Below are positions 41,479-49,990 of a stretch of DNA of 64,000 bases, piece after piece. The stretch's first letter is position 1; each line of letters opens with the position of its first letter. The stretch lies in contig CAVRTB010000002.1 in the NCBI GenBank assembly GCA_963724065.1, forward strand, positions 124,001 through 188,000, in the 5' to 3' direction. A model generated the notes under the pieces. That model was given only the letters and a program-made list of their open reading frames with translations. It did not search any database and was not told the DNA's origin. This DNA is from DASRIA01 sp963724065. Lineage in GTDB: Bacteria; Actinomycetota; Thermoleophilia; Solirubrobacterales; JBBDJG01. The translations under genes were made by a program, and so were the position numbers.

Positions 41479-42480
41479 TCAGTCCAGGTGGCCCGCGCGC
41501 TGCATGCCCCACATCGGAGCGAGGTCGCAGGCAAGCTCCACCCCCGCTGCGAGCCGGCGCAGCGCCACCTCGCGTGAGGGCGCCGCAAACACGTCGAGCG
41601 GAACGTCCAGCAATTCCTGCTCGGCGATCACGCTGACCACGATGTCCGGCCGCTCGTCCTCGACCAGCTCGAAGTCGAGAAACCGCGAGTGGACGAACAC
41701 CAAGCGCCTGAAGCTCTCCGCGAGAAAGGGCAGCAGCCGGTAAGCGCAGTCGTCACCGAACACGAGCGCCGTCGGCGTCGCCTCCGCGCACTCGGTGATG
41801 AGGACCCTGCCCTCACCGGGAATGCGAGAGTCGAACAGGAGGCCCGCCAGGCGCGGATGAGGGCGCCCGAGCAGGGTCCGCAGACAGCGGTCGGGGTCGA
41901 TCCGGCAACTCAGGTCACCGCGCGCCTCGCGCCAGGAGAAGCCGACGTCCTCCCGCGAGAGGCGCCGCACATCCGCCTCCTGTGCGAGGTCACCGATCAG
42001 CGCCTCATATGCCACGAACGCGCCGTTCGAGTTCCAATGGCTGTCGTGGTACGCGAAGGTGGCTCGCGGGTCGGCCGCGCTCAGCTCGGCAGCCGGATAC
42101 AGGACGCGCGCCGCGTCGGCGTGCTCGCTCAGGTGCTGCTCCAGTTGCCGCACCGCGCGGACCGTGGCGACGGTCACGCGATCCGGGAGCAGCTCCGGAT
42201 AGACCACGTGCTTGGCAGGCGCCACCATCAACCGGTACGCGCCGTCGTGCGCCGTCACCCAGGACGAACGGATCTCGAGCGTGCGCTGCCAGCTGCGCAA
42301 CGCCCGCTGCGTGAGGCGTACGTCGCCGGTCACGGCCCCCATCCGCTGCGGGTCGAATAGCCACTCACCGAGTCCCTCCAGGACGGGCAGCCCGGCATTG
42401 GCGCTCTGCGCGATCCCCTCGGGCATCACGCTCGCGAGCAGGTCGAGGTCGTCGCGTGTCCGTGTATCTGACGACGTCAT
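41479..42480 (-). CDS. AlgX/AlgJ-like SGNH protein, degenerate copy
   Basis: 333 residues. The N-terminal NAGLPVLEGLGEWLF, RSWQRTLEIRSSWVTAHDGAYRLMVAPAKHVVYPELLPDR and AYHDSHWNSNGAFVAYEAL correspond to the ALGX/SGNH-hydrolase-like domain of alginate O-acetyltransferases, including the D-x-HW catalytic pair. At the place where the partner gene has the nucleophile block VLGDSYS, this one reads VFGDDCAY, so the Ser is missing. No signal peptide or membrane helix is present, unlike AlgX and AlgJ. CGGAGG precedes the ATG. It lies 22 nt downstream of its paralogue, in one operon. Confidence 0.75.
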   Translation of the reverse strand: MTSSDTRTRDDLDLLASVMPEGIAQSANAGLPVLEGLGEWLFDPQRMGAVTGDVRLTQRALRSWQRTLEIRSSWVTAHDGAYRLMVAPAKHVVYPELLPDRVTVATVRAVRQLEQHLSEHADAARVLYPAAELSAADPRATFAYHDSHWNSNGAFVAYEALIGDLAQEADVRRLSREDVGFSWREARGDLSCRIDPDRCLRTLLGRPHPRLAGLLFDSRIPGEGRVLITECAEATPTALVFGDDCAYRLLPFLAESFRRLVFVHSRFLDFELVEDERPDIVVSVIAEQELLDVPLDVFAAPSREVALRRLAAGVELACDLAPMWGMQRAGHLD

Positions 42481-42502
42481 GGGCCTCCGGGCGTCGTTGC
42501 CG

Positions 42503-43495
42503 TCACGCTGCGACTGTGTCCGCCCCGCGCGCCGGTCCTTCCGGCCAATTCAGGGTCTTCGGCCGCAGCGCACCGGCGCGTCGCTTGTCGCCCGCGTCCT
42601 CACGCGTACTGCGGGCGTTGACATCACATGGGATGCTCGCGAAGAACCGCTCGTTCAAGACGCTCACCACGACCCGCGGGCGCTCCTGCTCGACGAGCCC
42701 GAAGTCGAGCGTCGGCGTGTGGGCGAGCACGACACGCCCGAACGCGTGCGCGAAGAAGGGCATCAGGGTGTACGAGTACGAGTCCCCGAGCACGACGCAG
42801 GTCGAGTCCGGTGCGCTGTCGTTCTCGGTCTCGATCAGCGAGCCCCTGTTGGCGACGCAGTTGTCGCGGACGAGCCGGATGCTCGGATGGGTCACGTTCA
42901 CCAAGACCCCGGCGGAGGTCTCGTTGGGATCGACCTTGTAACCGAGGTCGCCGGTCGTGGTCTCGGCCCGGAAGATGACGTCCTCGCGCTCCGTGACGGC
43001 GAGCTCGATCCCGGCCGCGATCATCTCCCGCTCCAGTGCCCTGTAGGTGAGGAAGGCGCCGTATCCGGTCCAGTGCGTGTCCGTCCTGCGAAAGACCGGG
43101 AGGTCGTCCTCCTTGGCAGCCGCGAGCTCGTCCACCGGGTAGAGCACCCGGACCTGGGACCCGGCCTCGGCCAGCCGGTTCAAAACCTGATGCACGGGCC
43201 GCTCAGGCGCGGTCACCACCTCTGGAGGCAGCATCTCCGGGTACACGGAATGCGTGTTGGGCGGAATCACGAAGAAGTACTGCGCCCCACGTGCCAGCAG
43301 CCACGCCCTGCGTGTCTCGAGAGTGCGGTGCCAGCTGCGGACCTCGGCCTCGCTGAACCGCCGGTCGCCCGAATGCCGGCTCAAGACCTGATTCGAGTCG
43401 TTGGCGAGGAACAGCCAGCCGTCCTTGCCCCGGATGACCTTGCTGTCGTCCTTGAGGATGAACATCTCTCCCGGTTCCGGCGCCTGTGCGGGCAT
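42503..43495 (-). CDS. AlgX/AlgJ-like SGNH hydrolase-type protein
   Basis: 330 residues from ATG 43495, 6 nt after CATAAT (43502-43507 in minus sense), so probably leaderless. KDGWLFLANDSNQVLSRHSG is the typical first motif, then VRSWHRTLETRRAWLLARGAQYFFVIPPNTHSVYPEMLP, RTDTHWTGYGAFLTYRAL (catalytic Asp-His) and CVVLGDSYSYTLMPFF (nucleophile Ser). All three residues of the AlgX/AlgJ O-acetyltransferase-like triad are present. No export signal is seen, so it may act in the cytoplasm on a precursor or be exported by other means. It is paired with the degenerate copy downstream. Confidence 0.8.
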   Translation of the reverse strand: MPAQAPEPGEMFILKDDSKVIRGKDGWLFLANDSNQVLSRHSGDRRFSEAEVRSWHRTLETRRAWLLARGAQYFFVIPPNTHSVYPEMLPPEVVTAPERPVHQVLNRLAEAGSQVRVLYPVDELAAAKEDDLPVFRRTDTHWTGYGAFLTYRALEREMIAAGIELAVTEREDVIFRAETTTGDLGYKVDPNETSAGVLVNVTHPSIRLVRDNCVANRGSLIETENDSAPDSTCVVLGDSYSYTLMPFFAHAFGRVVLAHTPTLDFGLVEQERPRVVVSVLNERFFASIPCDVNARSTREDAGDKRRAGALRPKTLNWPEGPARGADTVAA

Positions 43496-43545
43496 CCCGG
43501 GATTATGAGCCAGGGGTCCAGCCACTCGTCGCGCGGCCGCACGAA

Positions 43546-43578
43546 AACGGGGCGCCGCTCGTCGAGCGGCGCCCCGTT
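43546..43578 (-). terminator. Strong intrinsic terminator
   Basis: AACGGGGCGCCGCTC (43546-43560) and GAGCGGCGCCCCGTT (43564-43578) form a perfect 15-bp stem with a 3-nt loop. On the minus strand the stem runs into TTTTCG, so it ends transcription of the penicillin-acylase-like gene. It lies between that gene and the AlgX-like pair. Confidence 0.85.
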
Positions 43579-43600
43579 GCGCGCTACTGCTGCCTACCGC

Positions 43601-46066
43601 TTACCGGTGGGAGTCGTAGCTGATCGCCTGCTGGAACGTGGGCCGGTTGGTCCACCGCATCGTGAAGGGCAGGAAGCCCGGCGAGAAGAAGATCCTCTCG
43701 GTCGAAGCGTCCGACCTCCACACCGTCGGGTCCGGGTCCTCGAAGACGGCCTCGAGCTCGTTGCCCGCCTCTTCGAGTGCGGCCCACAGGGAGTCGCGGC
43801 AGGTGACGAGGTCGCCGGCGCCGCAGAACTTCGTCTTGAAGGGCCCTGCGACCGGCCGGCCGGCCAGTGAGCGCAGGTCCTTCTCGACGTAGCCGTACCA
43901 GCCGCCCCCGTACGAGGACCCCTGGTTGTTGGCCTTGTTGTCCCTGCCCATGATGCTCGCCAGGTCGTCGAGCTCCGGCCCGAGCACGGGACCCATGACC
44001 GCATCGGCGATCTTGGTCCACGCCTGATCGAGGATCGCCGCGCCGGGATGGTCGATCACCCCGTTGTTGTCGGCGTCGAGCCGGCTACCGCCCTGGTCGC
44101 GCCAGTCCCGGAGCACGTCGAGCATCTGCTGCGCGCGAGCGCTGGGTGCGCCACCCGTACCGAGGACGGCGTTGATGCCCTTGAACGCCTGCGCGATGCG
44201 CAGGTCCTGCGTGGCGGCGTAGTTCATCGCGCCGACAGTGGACGCCAGCGTGTGCGTCTGGGCCGTGTCGACCGCAACCTCGAGCAGCTCGTTGCGGTGC
44301 ACCGAGCCGTAGGTCCAGTTGTCGTCCGCCGCCTGCCACCCGGCCGCCGGCTTGTTGTTCCAGTTGAGGATCGTGCCGTCCGCCGGCGCGGTGCCGTGCG
44401 GGTGCTTGTCCTTGTCCATGAAGCCGCGCCACTCGTACTTGCCGGTGCCCTTCGTCGGCAGCCCGAGGTCGACCTGGGGGTGCCGGACGGGGAGCCGGCC
44501 GCCCGAGAACATCGCCACGTCGTCCTTGTCCGCGTAGAACCAGTTGAACGTGAACTCGATGTCGTTCGCGGCGTCGAAGAAGCTGTCGACGCTGTCGACA
44601 GTCCCATCGTTGAGCTGCTCGAACCCGAATGCGCTCACGACCTCGCGGTTGCGGGTGGTGCGCGCCGTCGAGAGCGCCACGCGCTCGCCGTCGACCGTGG
44701 CGTAGCCGATCACCGGCCCGTGCACGGTCTCGTTGAAGACGACCGGCGTGCCGGCGCCGAACCCGACGCGACCTGCGTCGAACGTCGTCATCTCACGGCA
44801 CTCGCCGTCGAAGCGGTAGTGCGTGTCGTCCCCGCACAGCTCCTCGGCGAAGATGTCGATGTTGTCGTTCCCCGCCGAGGTGGCGCTCCACGAAAAGTCC
44901 GGCCCACGGCCGAGCTCCACGTAGGGGCCCGATCCCGGGAAGGTGACGCCGCGGGCGTCGATGCCGCCCCCGTGCACGTCGACTTCATAGAGGATCTGCG
45001 GGTAGAAGTACCCGACCTGCGGTCCCGCCACGAAGAACGGGTTGCCGGTGGCCGAGCGCTCCGCGCCGATCAGCACTGCGTTGCTGGCGTTCTGCTGCTC
45101 CGCCTGGTTGACGGCCGATGCCTGCGCCGCGGCGTTGTCGATGCTGTCAGCGTCGATGATCGAGTTGCCGTTCTGGTTGGGACGCGGGTGGGTCAGGCGG
45201 AACTTGCCGTCGATCGAGACCGAGGTCTCAGGGTCGTTCTGCTCACGCAGGTCGTTCCAGACCTGCTCGCCCTTGCGCTGTCCGAGGCGGTCCTGGAGTG
45301 CGGACAGAAGCTGCGCACGACGCGCCTCGTCGCCGCCGCCCTTGCCGAAGACCGCGCCGATCAATGCCGCGATCGCGACCACGTCATTGCGGTTCCACGC
45401 GCGGCCCGACGTCCCGGCGATCGCGCGGTAGTCGTTGATGCCCTCGAGGTACTCGTCGACGTCGTCGATGATCTGCTGCCCACCCGGCCGCGAGAGGACG
45501 AGGTCGACCTGCTGTGCGAGGAAGTCCTCGGTCTCCTGGGACGGGTTGAACGGCACGAAGGACTGAGCCAGCTGGAATGCGTTCAGTCCAGGGGCGTCGA
45601 GCACCGCCGCGCGGCCGGGGCCACGCAACGTGTCCATCAGCAGCATGCGGTCCTCCGCCGTCACGTACCCGACCGCGTACATCGCGTCCGGGCGGTTGTC
45701 GGCATCGATGTGCGGGACGCTGAAGGTGTCACGCTGGACGACCACACCCGGACGACCCGGGAAAGTCTGCGTGCGCTGCACGGACAGGTTGCCCAGGCCG
45801 AACACGTTCTGCTTGAAGAAGTTCGGTAGGTCCGCTGCCGTGACATCGGCCCGCTTCGGCGTGAGCCCGTCGTACAGCGGGATCTGGTTCGTCGAGTTCG
45901 GCGTGAACAGGAACGTGCCGCCCTGACCCGGCGGGAGAACGTCGAACGCCTCGCCGGCCTTCGAATGGTCGGTCGCCGTCTGCCCGAACGCGACGGACGC
46001 CTGAGCGCCCAGCGCGAGAATTGCGGCCGCGCAAAGAACGGCCCAGAACCTGCCAGCTAAGGACAT
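43601..46066 (-). CDS. Secreted penicillin-acylase-family (Ntn) hydrolase
   Basis: 821 residues. ATG 46066 is chosen because AGGAGG (46071-46076 in minus sense) lies 4 nt away; GTG 46069 is too close. Signal peptide RFWAVLCAAAILALGAQASVAFG. VQRDTFSVPHIDADNRPDAMYAVGYVTAEDRMLLMD is the alpha-chain motif. The beta-chain nucleophile is Ser about 328 in NASNAVLIGAERSATGNPFFVAGPQ, exposed by self-cleavage in known members. FSWSATSAGNDNIDIFAE and NETVHGPVIGY are also family motifs. Relatives deacylate penicillins, acyl-homoserine lactones or lipopeptides such as aculeacin outside the cell. The specificity here is unknown. Confidence 0.88.
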   Translation of the reverse strand: MSLAGRFWAVLCAAAILALGAQASVAFGQTATDHSKAGEAFDVLPPGQGGTFLFTPNSTNQIPLYDGLTPKRADVTAADLPNFFKQNVFGLGNLSVQRTQTFPGRPGVVVQRDTFSVPHIDADNRPDAMYAVGYVTAEDRMLLMDTLRGPGRAAVLDAPGLNAFQLAQSFVPFNPSQETEDFLAQQVDLVLSRPGGQQIIDDVDEYLEGINDYRAIAGTSGRAWNRNDVVAIAALIGAVFGKGGGDEARRAQLLSALQDRLGQRKGEQVWNDLREQNDPETSVSIDGKFRLTHPRPNQNGNSIIDADSIDNAAAQASAVNQAEQQNASNAVLIGAERSATGNPFFVAGPQVGYFYPQILYEVDVHGGGIDARGVTFPGSGPYVELGRGPDFSWSATSAGNDNIDIFAEELCGDDTHYRFDGECREMTTFDAGRVGFGAGTPVVFNETVHGPVIGYATVDGERVALSTARTTRNREVVSAFGFEQLNDGTVDSVDSFFDAANDIEFTFNWFYADKDDVAMFSGGRLPVRHPQVDLGLPTKGTGKYEWRGFMDKDKHPHGTAPADGTILNWNNKPAAGWQAADDNWTYGSVHRNELLEVAVDTAQTHTLASTVGAMNYAATQDLRIAQAFKGINAVLGTGGAPSARAQQMLDVLRDWRDQGGSRLDADNNGVIDHPGAAILDQAWTKIADAVMGPVLGPELDDLASIMGRDNKANNQGSSYGGGWYGYVEKDLRSLAGRPVAGPFKTKFCGAGDLVTCRDSLWAALEEAGNELEAVFEDPDPTVWRSDASTERIFFSPGFLPFTMRWTNRPTFQQAISYDSHR

Positions 46067-46176
46067 CACCCCTCCTGTAGTTGCACCCCCGAAGGCGCGA
46101 GTCTAACCGGATCCCGACACCGGATTCCAGACTCGCCGGTCAGTTCTGGGGTACGGGCGCGGCGCCCACGCTCAGC

Positions 46177-46464
46177 TCAGAGGGGAGCGATGCGACGCGG
46201 CGGCGGCGCGGAAGGGCCGCTCCACGTCTCCCAATCCGGGGACACGCAGGCCTCCCAGCCGGTGACAGTGGTGACGCGCCCGATGCACGACCCGCCGCCG
46301 ATGTCCACCAGCACGACGGGCTCGCCGGACCGCGGCGCACGTGGGCCGCGCATCAGAAAGCGCAGCGCGGTCCAGATGCAGTCGTCCTCGTCGCGATCCG
46401 CGAGGTCCGCGCGCAGCACGACCTCACGCGCTTCGAAGTCCATTTCCTCCCGCATTCCGTCCAT
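46177..46464 (-). CDS. Small conserved hypothetical protein
   Basis: 95 residues. The central part RADLADRDEDDCIWTALRFLMRGPRAPRSGEPVVLVDIGGGSCIGRV is well structured, with a GWEACVSPDWETW tail that resembles small actinobacterial hypotheticals. No function is known. TTGACA (46491-46496, minus sense) and TAGGCG (46471-46476) lie upstream, with the -10 only 6 nt before the ATG. Confidence 0.65.
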   Translation of the reverse strand: MDGMREEMDFEAREVVLRADLADRDEDDCIWTALRFLMRGPRAPRSGEPVVLVDIGGGSCIGRVTTVTGWEACVSPDWETWSGPSAPPPRRIAPL

Positions 46465-46470
46465 GTTTTT

Positions 46471-46496
46471 CGCCTACCCGGATTCGCGGCTGTCAA
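46471..46496 (-). promoter_or_regulatory. Promoter TTGACA/TAGGCG, leaderless
   Basis: On the minus strand TTGACA is followed after 14 nt by TAGGCG and after 6 more by ATG 46464. The spacer is shorter than usual, so the -35 may be fortuitous. Confidence 0.4.
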
Positions 46497-46527
46497 CCGG
46501 TACCGGTGTACGCGCGAAGACATGCCC

Positions 46528-47451
46528 CTAGCCTGCCATCAGATGCCTGCGCAGCATCGCGGTGACGCGATGGGGCTCGTCGACCACCTGGTGCCACCCG
46601 ATCCGCCGGACGTGCCACCCTGCGAGGTCGAGATCGAGGTCGCGCGCCCGGTCGCGCGCGAGCGCAATTGGGTTGTCGTGCGTCACACGGCCGTCGGTCT
46701 CGACGATGAGGCCGTGGGCGCGCCAGTTGAAGTCGACCCGGTGCCCCTCCACCATCTCGTTCACACCGGGCGCGGGGAGCCCGGCGGCGCGCACGAGGGC
46801 GAGGAAGCGGCGCTCCAGCTCGCTGTTGACCGGCGCCGGCTCGCGCAGCCGCGCGACGAGACGCCGGAGCTCCGCAACGCCCCGTCGTCCCTGTGACCGC
46901 ACGAGGACGGCATCGAGCGCCGTGAGGTCGAAGACTCCGACAACGAGCGACTGCTCCAACACACGCTCGAGACCGCGCGGATCGACCGCGGCGAGGTCCA
47001 CCAGCGTGCGGGCCGGTGTGGTGCAGGGGATCCCGTCCTTGACCGTGACCTCCGAAGGTGGGAGGTGCCGGGACTGATGGATCGTGAACGGTGCGTCGAT
47101 GTGCGCGCCGGCCGGCGCTGTCACCTCAACCCTGGCCGGCCATTGCCGCAGGTCCCAGAGAGCCGCGGCCGATCTGTGGCTCGAGACCGCTCCGGCCCGG
47201 CATGCCAGCACGGCAGCCATGCATCGTCCGTATGCCGAAAGCGCTGCGGGACCTGCCGCGAACACCTTGTTGGCGACGGGACGAAGTCGCCGGACGGCGA
47301 TGCGGTGCCGGATCGCCTTTTCACTCATTCCGATCGCGGTCAACTGACGGCGGTTGACGACACCGTGCTGCCGGGAGGCGAGCTCTGCGAGCCTCACGTC
47401 CACGTGAGGTGTAAGCGGTTTCCGCCCCTGTAGGGCGAGTTTCCGGTTCAC
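46528..47451 (-). CDS. DUF559 nuclease-like protein, second paralogue
   Basis: 307 residues from GTG 47451. RLAELASRQHGVVNRRQLTAIGMSEKAIRHRI is the AbiEi-like N-terminal helix-turn-helix. DGIPCTTPARTLVDLAAVDPRG is the mid-domain. ERRFLALVRAAGLPAPGVNEMVEGHRVDFNWRAHGLIVETDGRVTHD and WHVRRIGWHQV form DUF559. It is clearly homologous to the protein at 21438 along its whole length but divergent in sequence. No 44-bp repeat flanks it; only the motif CCGCGCCACC (47460-47469, minus sense) is shared just upstream. No toxin gene is adjacent. Confidence 0.85.
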   Translation of the reverse strand: MNRKLALQGRKPLTPHVDVRLAELASRQHGVVNRRQLTAIGMSEKAIRHRIAVRRLRPVANKVFAAGPAALSAYGRCMAAVLACRAGAVSSHRSAAALWDLRQWPARVEVTAPAGAHIDAPFTIHQSRHLPPSEVTVKDGIPCTTPARTLVDLAAVDPRGLERVLEQSLVVGVFDLTALDAVLVRSQGRRGVAELRRLVARLREPAPVNSELERRFLALVRAAGLPAPGVNEMVEGHRVDFNWRAHGLIVETDGRVTHDNPIALARDRARDLDLDLAGWHVRRIGWHQVVDEPHRVTAMLRRHLMAG

Positions 47452-47493
47452 TTCCCCAGGGTGGCGCGGAGCGCGTGTCGCGAGTGCGGCGTA

Positions 47494-47511
47494 CGGCGCG
47501 GCTTCGCGCCG
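47494..47511 (-). terminator. Hairpin at the end of the RTX gene
   Basis: CGGCGCG (47494-47500), GCTT loop, CGCGCCG (47505-47511), 6 nt after the stop of the RTX gene. No T tract. Confidence 0.5.
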
Positions 47512-47517
47512 CGGGCG

Positions 47518-48807
47518 TTACTTGTGGCGCACGGTCTCGCAGTTCGCGGTGCGCTCGCGACGGTCGACGAACGCCGTGTCGTTGCCCGGACCGCAGTCGA
47601 TGCGGTCGTGCTTGCCGCCGCCGAACGCGTGGACCACGTCATCGCCGTCGCCGCCGTAGACCACGTCGGGCCCCGTGTCGGGGCGCAGCTCGTCGTTGCC
47701 CGGGCCGCCGTCGAGCACGTCGGCCCCGCGGCCGCCCGAGAGGCGGTCGTCGCCCTCGTCGCCGTGCAGGTTGTCTGCCCCGCGGTTGCCGAAGACGGTG
47801 TCGTTGCCCGGGCCGGCGAGCACGGTGTCGTTGCCGCTCGAGCCCGGTACGTGATCGCCCCAGATGACGTCATCGCCGCCGAGGCCCTGGATGTTGTCGT
47901 CGCCGCCACCGCCGAGCAGCGTGTCGTTCAGATCGGCGCCTACGAGCGTGTCGGCGCCGCCGCCGCCGATCTGCCGATAACCCTGCGCCGGGTCCGGCGG
48001 GGGCGGCGTCCCCTCCGTGACGACCTCGCAGTCGCGGAAGCGCGTCGCGCGCAGGTCGCGCCGGTCGACCGAGACGACGTCGTACCCGGCGCCGCAGGAG
48101 ATGAGGCTCTCGGACAGCGCGCCGGTCGGCTCGACCGCGTTGATCTGGTCGTTACCCGCGCCCGCGTGGATCGTGTCGCGCCCGCTGCCGCCGATCAGGT
48201 AGTCGTCGCCCGGCCCGCCCTTCAGGCGGTCCTCGCCGGAGCCGCCGGCCACGTAGTCGTTGCCGGGGCCGCCGTTCATCCGGTCACCGGCCGGCCCGCC
48301 GTCGAGGCCATCGTTGCCGCCCCCGCCGAACCCGCGGTCGCGCCCGAACCCGCCGTGAATCGTGTCGTCGCCGGGTCCCCCGCGCAGACGGTCGTCGCCC
48401 GACTCGCCGAGCAGCACGTCATTGCCGCCGCCGCCGCGCATCCGGTCGCCCGCCGTCCCGCCCTCGAGGCGGTCGTTGCCCGCCTGCCCGAAGAGCCGGT
48501 CGCGCGCCTCCTCGCCGAGGACCGTGTCGTCGCCGCCGCCGCCGCCGAGCGTGTCTCGCCCCGTGCCGCCACGCAGCACGTCGTTGCTCCCCATGCCGAA
48601 GAGCCGGTCGGCGGACCGGCCGCCGAACATCGCGTTCGGAAGCGCGTTGCCGCGCATCCGGTCCTTTCCGCTGGACCCCGAGTAGGTGAGGCGCAGCGCA
48701 TGTGCTGCCGGAATCAGGGTCGTCGCGAGGACCGCCAGTGCCAACGCACAGGCAGCGGCAAGCCGCGCAGCGGCATGCATGCTCGGATGGGGTCCGGTAG
48801 CTCGCAT
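47518..48807 (-). CDS. Secreted RTX-type calcium-binding repeat protein
   Basis: 429 residues from ATG 48807 (CAGAAGG upstream). Signal peptide ARLAAACALALAVLATTLIPAAHA. The rest is nearly all nonapeptide repeats: GKDRMRGNALPNAMFGGRSADRLFGMGSNDVLRGG, GDDTVLGE, GNDRLEGG, GDDRLRGG, GDDTIHGG, a spacer with Cys-containing ISCGAGYDVVSVDRRDLRA, a second repeat block and a C-terminal FVDRRERTANCETVRHK. The GxDxxD pattern folds into Ca2+-binding parallel beta-rolls outside the cell. No catalytic domain is fused, in contrast to 3777 and 6405, which end their repeat blocks with a similar Cys/Asp-Arg-Arg segment. Confidence 0.85.
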   Translation of the reverse strand: MRATGPHPSMHAAARLAAACALALAVLATTLIPAAHALRLTYSGSSGKDRMRGNALPNAMFGGRSADRLFGMGSNDVLRGGTGRDTLGGGGGDDTVLGEEARDRLFGQAGNDRLEGGTAGDRMRGGGGNDVLLGESGDDRLRGGPGDDTIHGGFGRDRGFGGGGNDGLDGGPAGDRMNGGPGNDYVAGGSGEDRLKGGPGDDYLIGGSGRDTIHAGAGNDQINAVEPTGALSESLISCGAGYDVVSVDRRDLRATRFRDCEVVTEGTPPPPDPAQGYRQIGGGGADTLVGADLNDTLLGGGGDDNIQGLGGDDVIWGDHVPGSSGNDTVLAGPGNDTVFGNRGADNLHGDEGDDRLSGGRGADVLDGGPGNDELRPDTGPDVVYGGDGDDVVHAFGGGKHDRIDCGPGNDTAFVDRRERTANCETVRHK

Positions 48808-49080
48808 GGTGGCCAAGCCTTCTGTGTGTGGCTGCCGCCTACGAGGTGAGCTGACGGGCTCGCGCTCCATCTCCGAAAAGGATCTGGTTGCGCGTCGGCC
48901 ACCGATGTGGCCGATTAGCCCCCGGCCGCGGCGAACCGCGACCAATTGGTTCCCCCGCTCCGCAGCGCCAAGGGCGACCGCGAACTCGGCGGCGAGGTGA
49001 GCGGCATTAAAGCAGCCGCGGGTGGCGGAAAAGTCACGCGGACTTTGTAACTTATCGCTCTTTGCGAGAAATTCGCAGCG

Positions 49081-49704
49081 CTACTGCGGCTCCCGCCACA
49101 TCCTCCAGAGGGGCGGGCCCTCGTCTGGAAGGCGGAACTCCTCCGTCACTTGGAAGCCGTGGCGCAGGTATAGGTCGCGGCTGCGGGGTGAGCCTGCGTT
49201 CAGGTAGGCGGGCATCCGCTCCGCGTCGCAGCGCTCGAGCACGGGGCGCATCAGCGCCGACCCGAGACCCCTCCCCTGCCGCTGGGGCTCGACTCCCAGC
49301 GAGTCGAGGTAGTAGTGCCCCGCGCGCGGGTGGCCCGCCTCCATCACGGTGAGCCCGCGCTGGGCGTGCCCGAGACTGCGGCCGAAGACCCGCAGCATGC
49401 CGGGCAGCAGCGCGACCTGGTCGACGACCCCCAGCCGCCAGTTCCCCGGCGGCACCCACAACGCCCCGCCGCCCAGCTCTTCGGTCGTGTAGCAGTAGTC
49501 ACGGGCGATGTGGACCCGGCGCAGCATCACGTCGAACAGCCGGCGCGCACGCTCGACCCGCGTCTCGGGGTCGGGCAGGAACCAGCGCATCGGCGGGTCC
49601 CCGTCGAACGCCCGCGCGAGCGCCTCCGCCAGTCGCGGCACGTCCTCCATCCTCGCCTTGCGGACCGCCTCGCCGGACACCCGGCCGGCGGGAGCGCCTA
49701 CCAC
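49081..49704 (-). CDS. GNAT-family N-acetyltransferase
   Basis: 207 residues. VRKARMEDVPRLAEALARAFDGDPPMRWFLPD is a typical start. HYYLDSLGVEPQRQGRGLGSALMRPVLERCDAERMPAYL contains the acetyl-CoA-binding Q/RxxGxG/A motif (RQGRGLGSA), and RDLYLRHGFQVTEEF is the closing strand. The acceptor is unknown. The GTG start at 49704 overlaps the end of the small membrane protein gene by 7 nt, so they form an operon. Confidence 0.85.
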   Translation of the reverse strand: MVGAPAGRVSGEAVRKARMEDVPRLAEALARAFDGDPPMRWFLPDPETRVERARRLFDVMLRRVHIARDYCYTTEELGGGALWVPPGNWRLGVVDQVALLPGMLRVFGRSLGHAQRGLTVMEAGHPRAGHYYLDSLGVEPQRQGRGLGSALMRPVLERCDAERMPAYLNAGSPRSRDLYLRHGFQVTEEFRLPDEGPPLWRMWREPQ

Positions 49705-49925
49705 TTGCTGTCGGAGTCCTTCGTGAAGGTCCGCTTGCGGGTCGGATATCTGCGGTTGTTGACGGCGATGGCGGTACCGATCACGGTGACCAGGATGCCG
49801 CCGAGCACGACCCAGTCCTCCCAGCCGTCGACCACGCTGGTGACGGCAGCGACGACCAGCACGACGCCGAGCAATGTGACCACTATCGCTTGCAACCAGA
49901 GCGGGAAGCGCAAATACTCCTCCAC
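49698..49925 (-). CDS. Small two-helix membrane protein
   Basis: 75 residues from GTG 49925. LRFPLWLQAIVVTLLGVVLVVAAVTSVVDGW and WVVLGGILVTVIGTAIAV are two transmembrane helices; the tail NNRRYPTRKRTFTKDSDSKW is basic and cytoplasmic. It is the first gene of the operon with the acetyltransferase. No function is known. Confidence 0.65.
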   Translation of the reverse strand: MEEYLRFPLWLQAIVVTLLGVVLVVAAVTSVVDGWEDWVVLGGILVTVIGTAIAVNNRRYPTRKRTFTKDSDSKW

Positions 49926-49990
49926 GTCCTCGGGGAGGCCATCATAACCGCGCCACCATCCAACACCCCGGCGGCAGGAGGATGAGGCAG

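Noticed and set aside
43546..43578. The perfect 15-bp inverted repeat as a mobile-element end or operator
   Set aside because: Its location 23 nt past a stop and the TTTT run on the minus strand fit an ordinary intrinsic terminator.
44048..45829. 593-codon plus-strand open frame inside the penicillin-acylase region
   Set aside because: A GC-bias shadow; the minus strand has signal peptide, Ntn nucleophile and family motifs over its full length.
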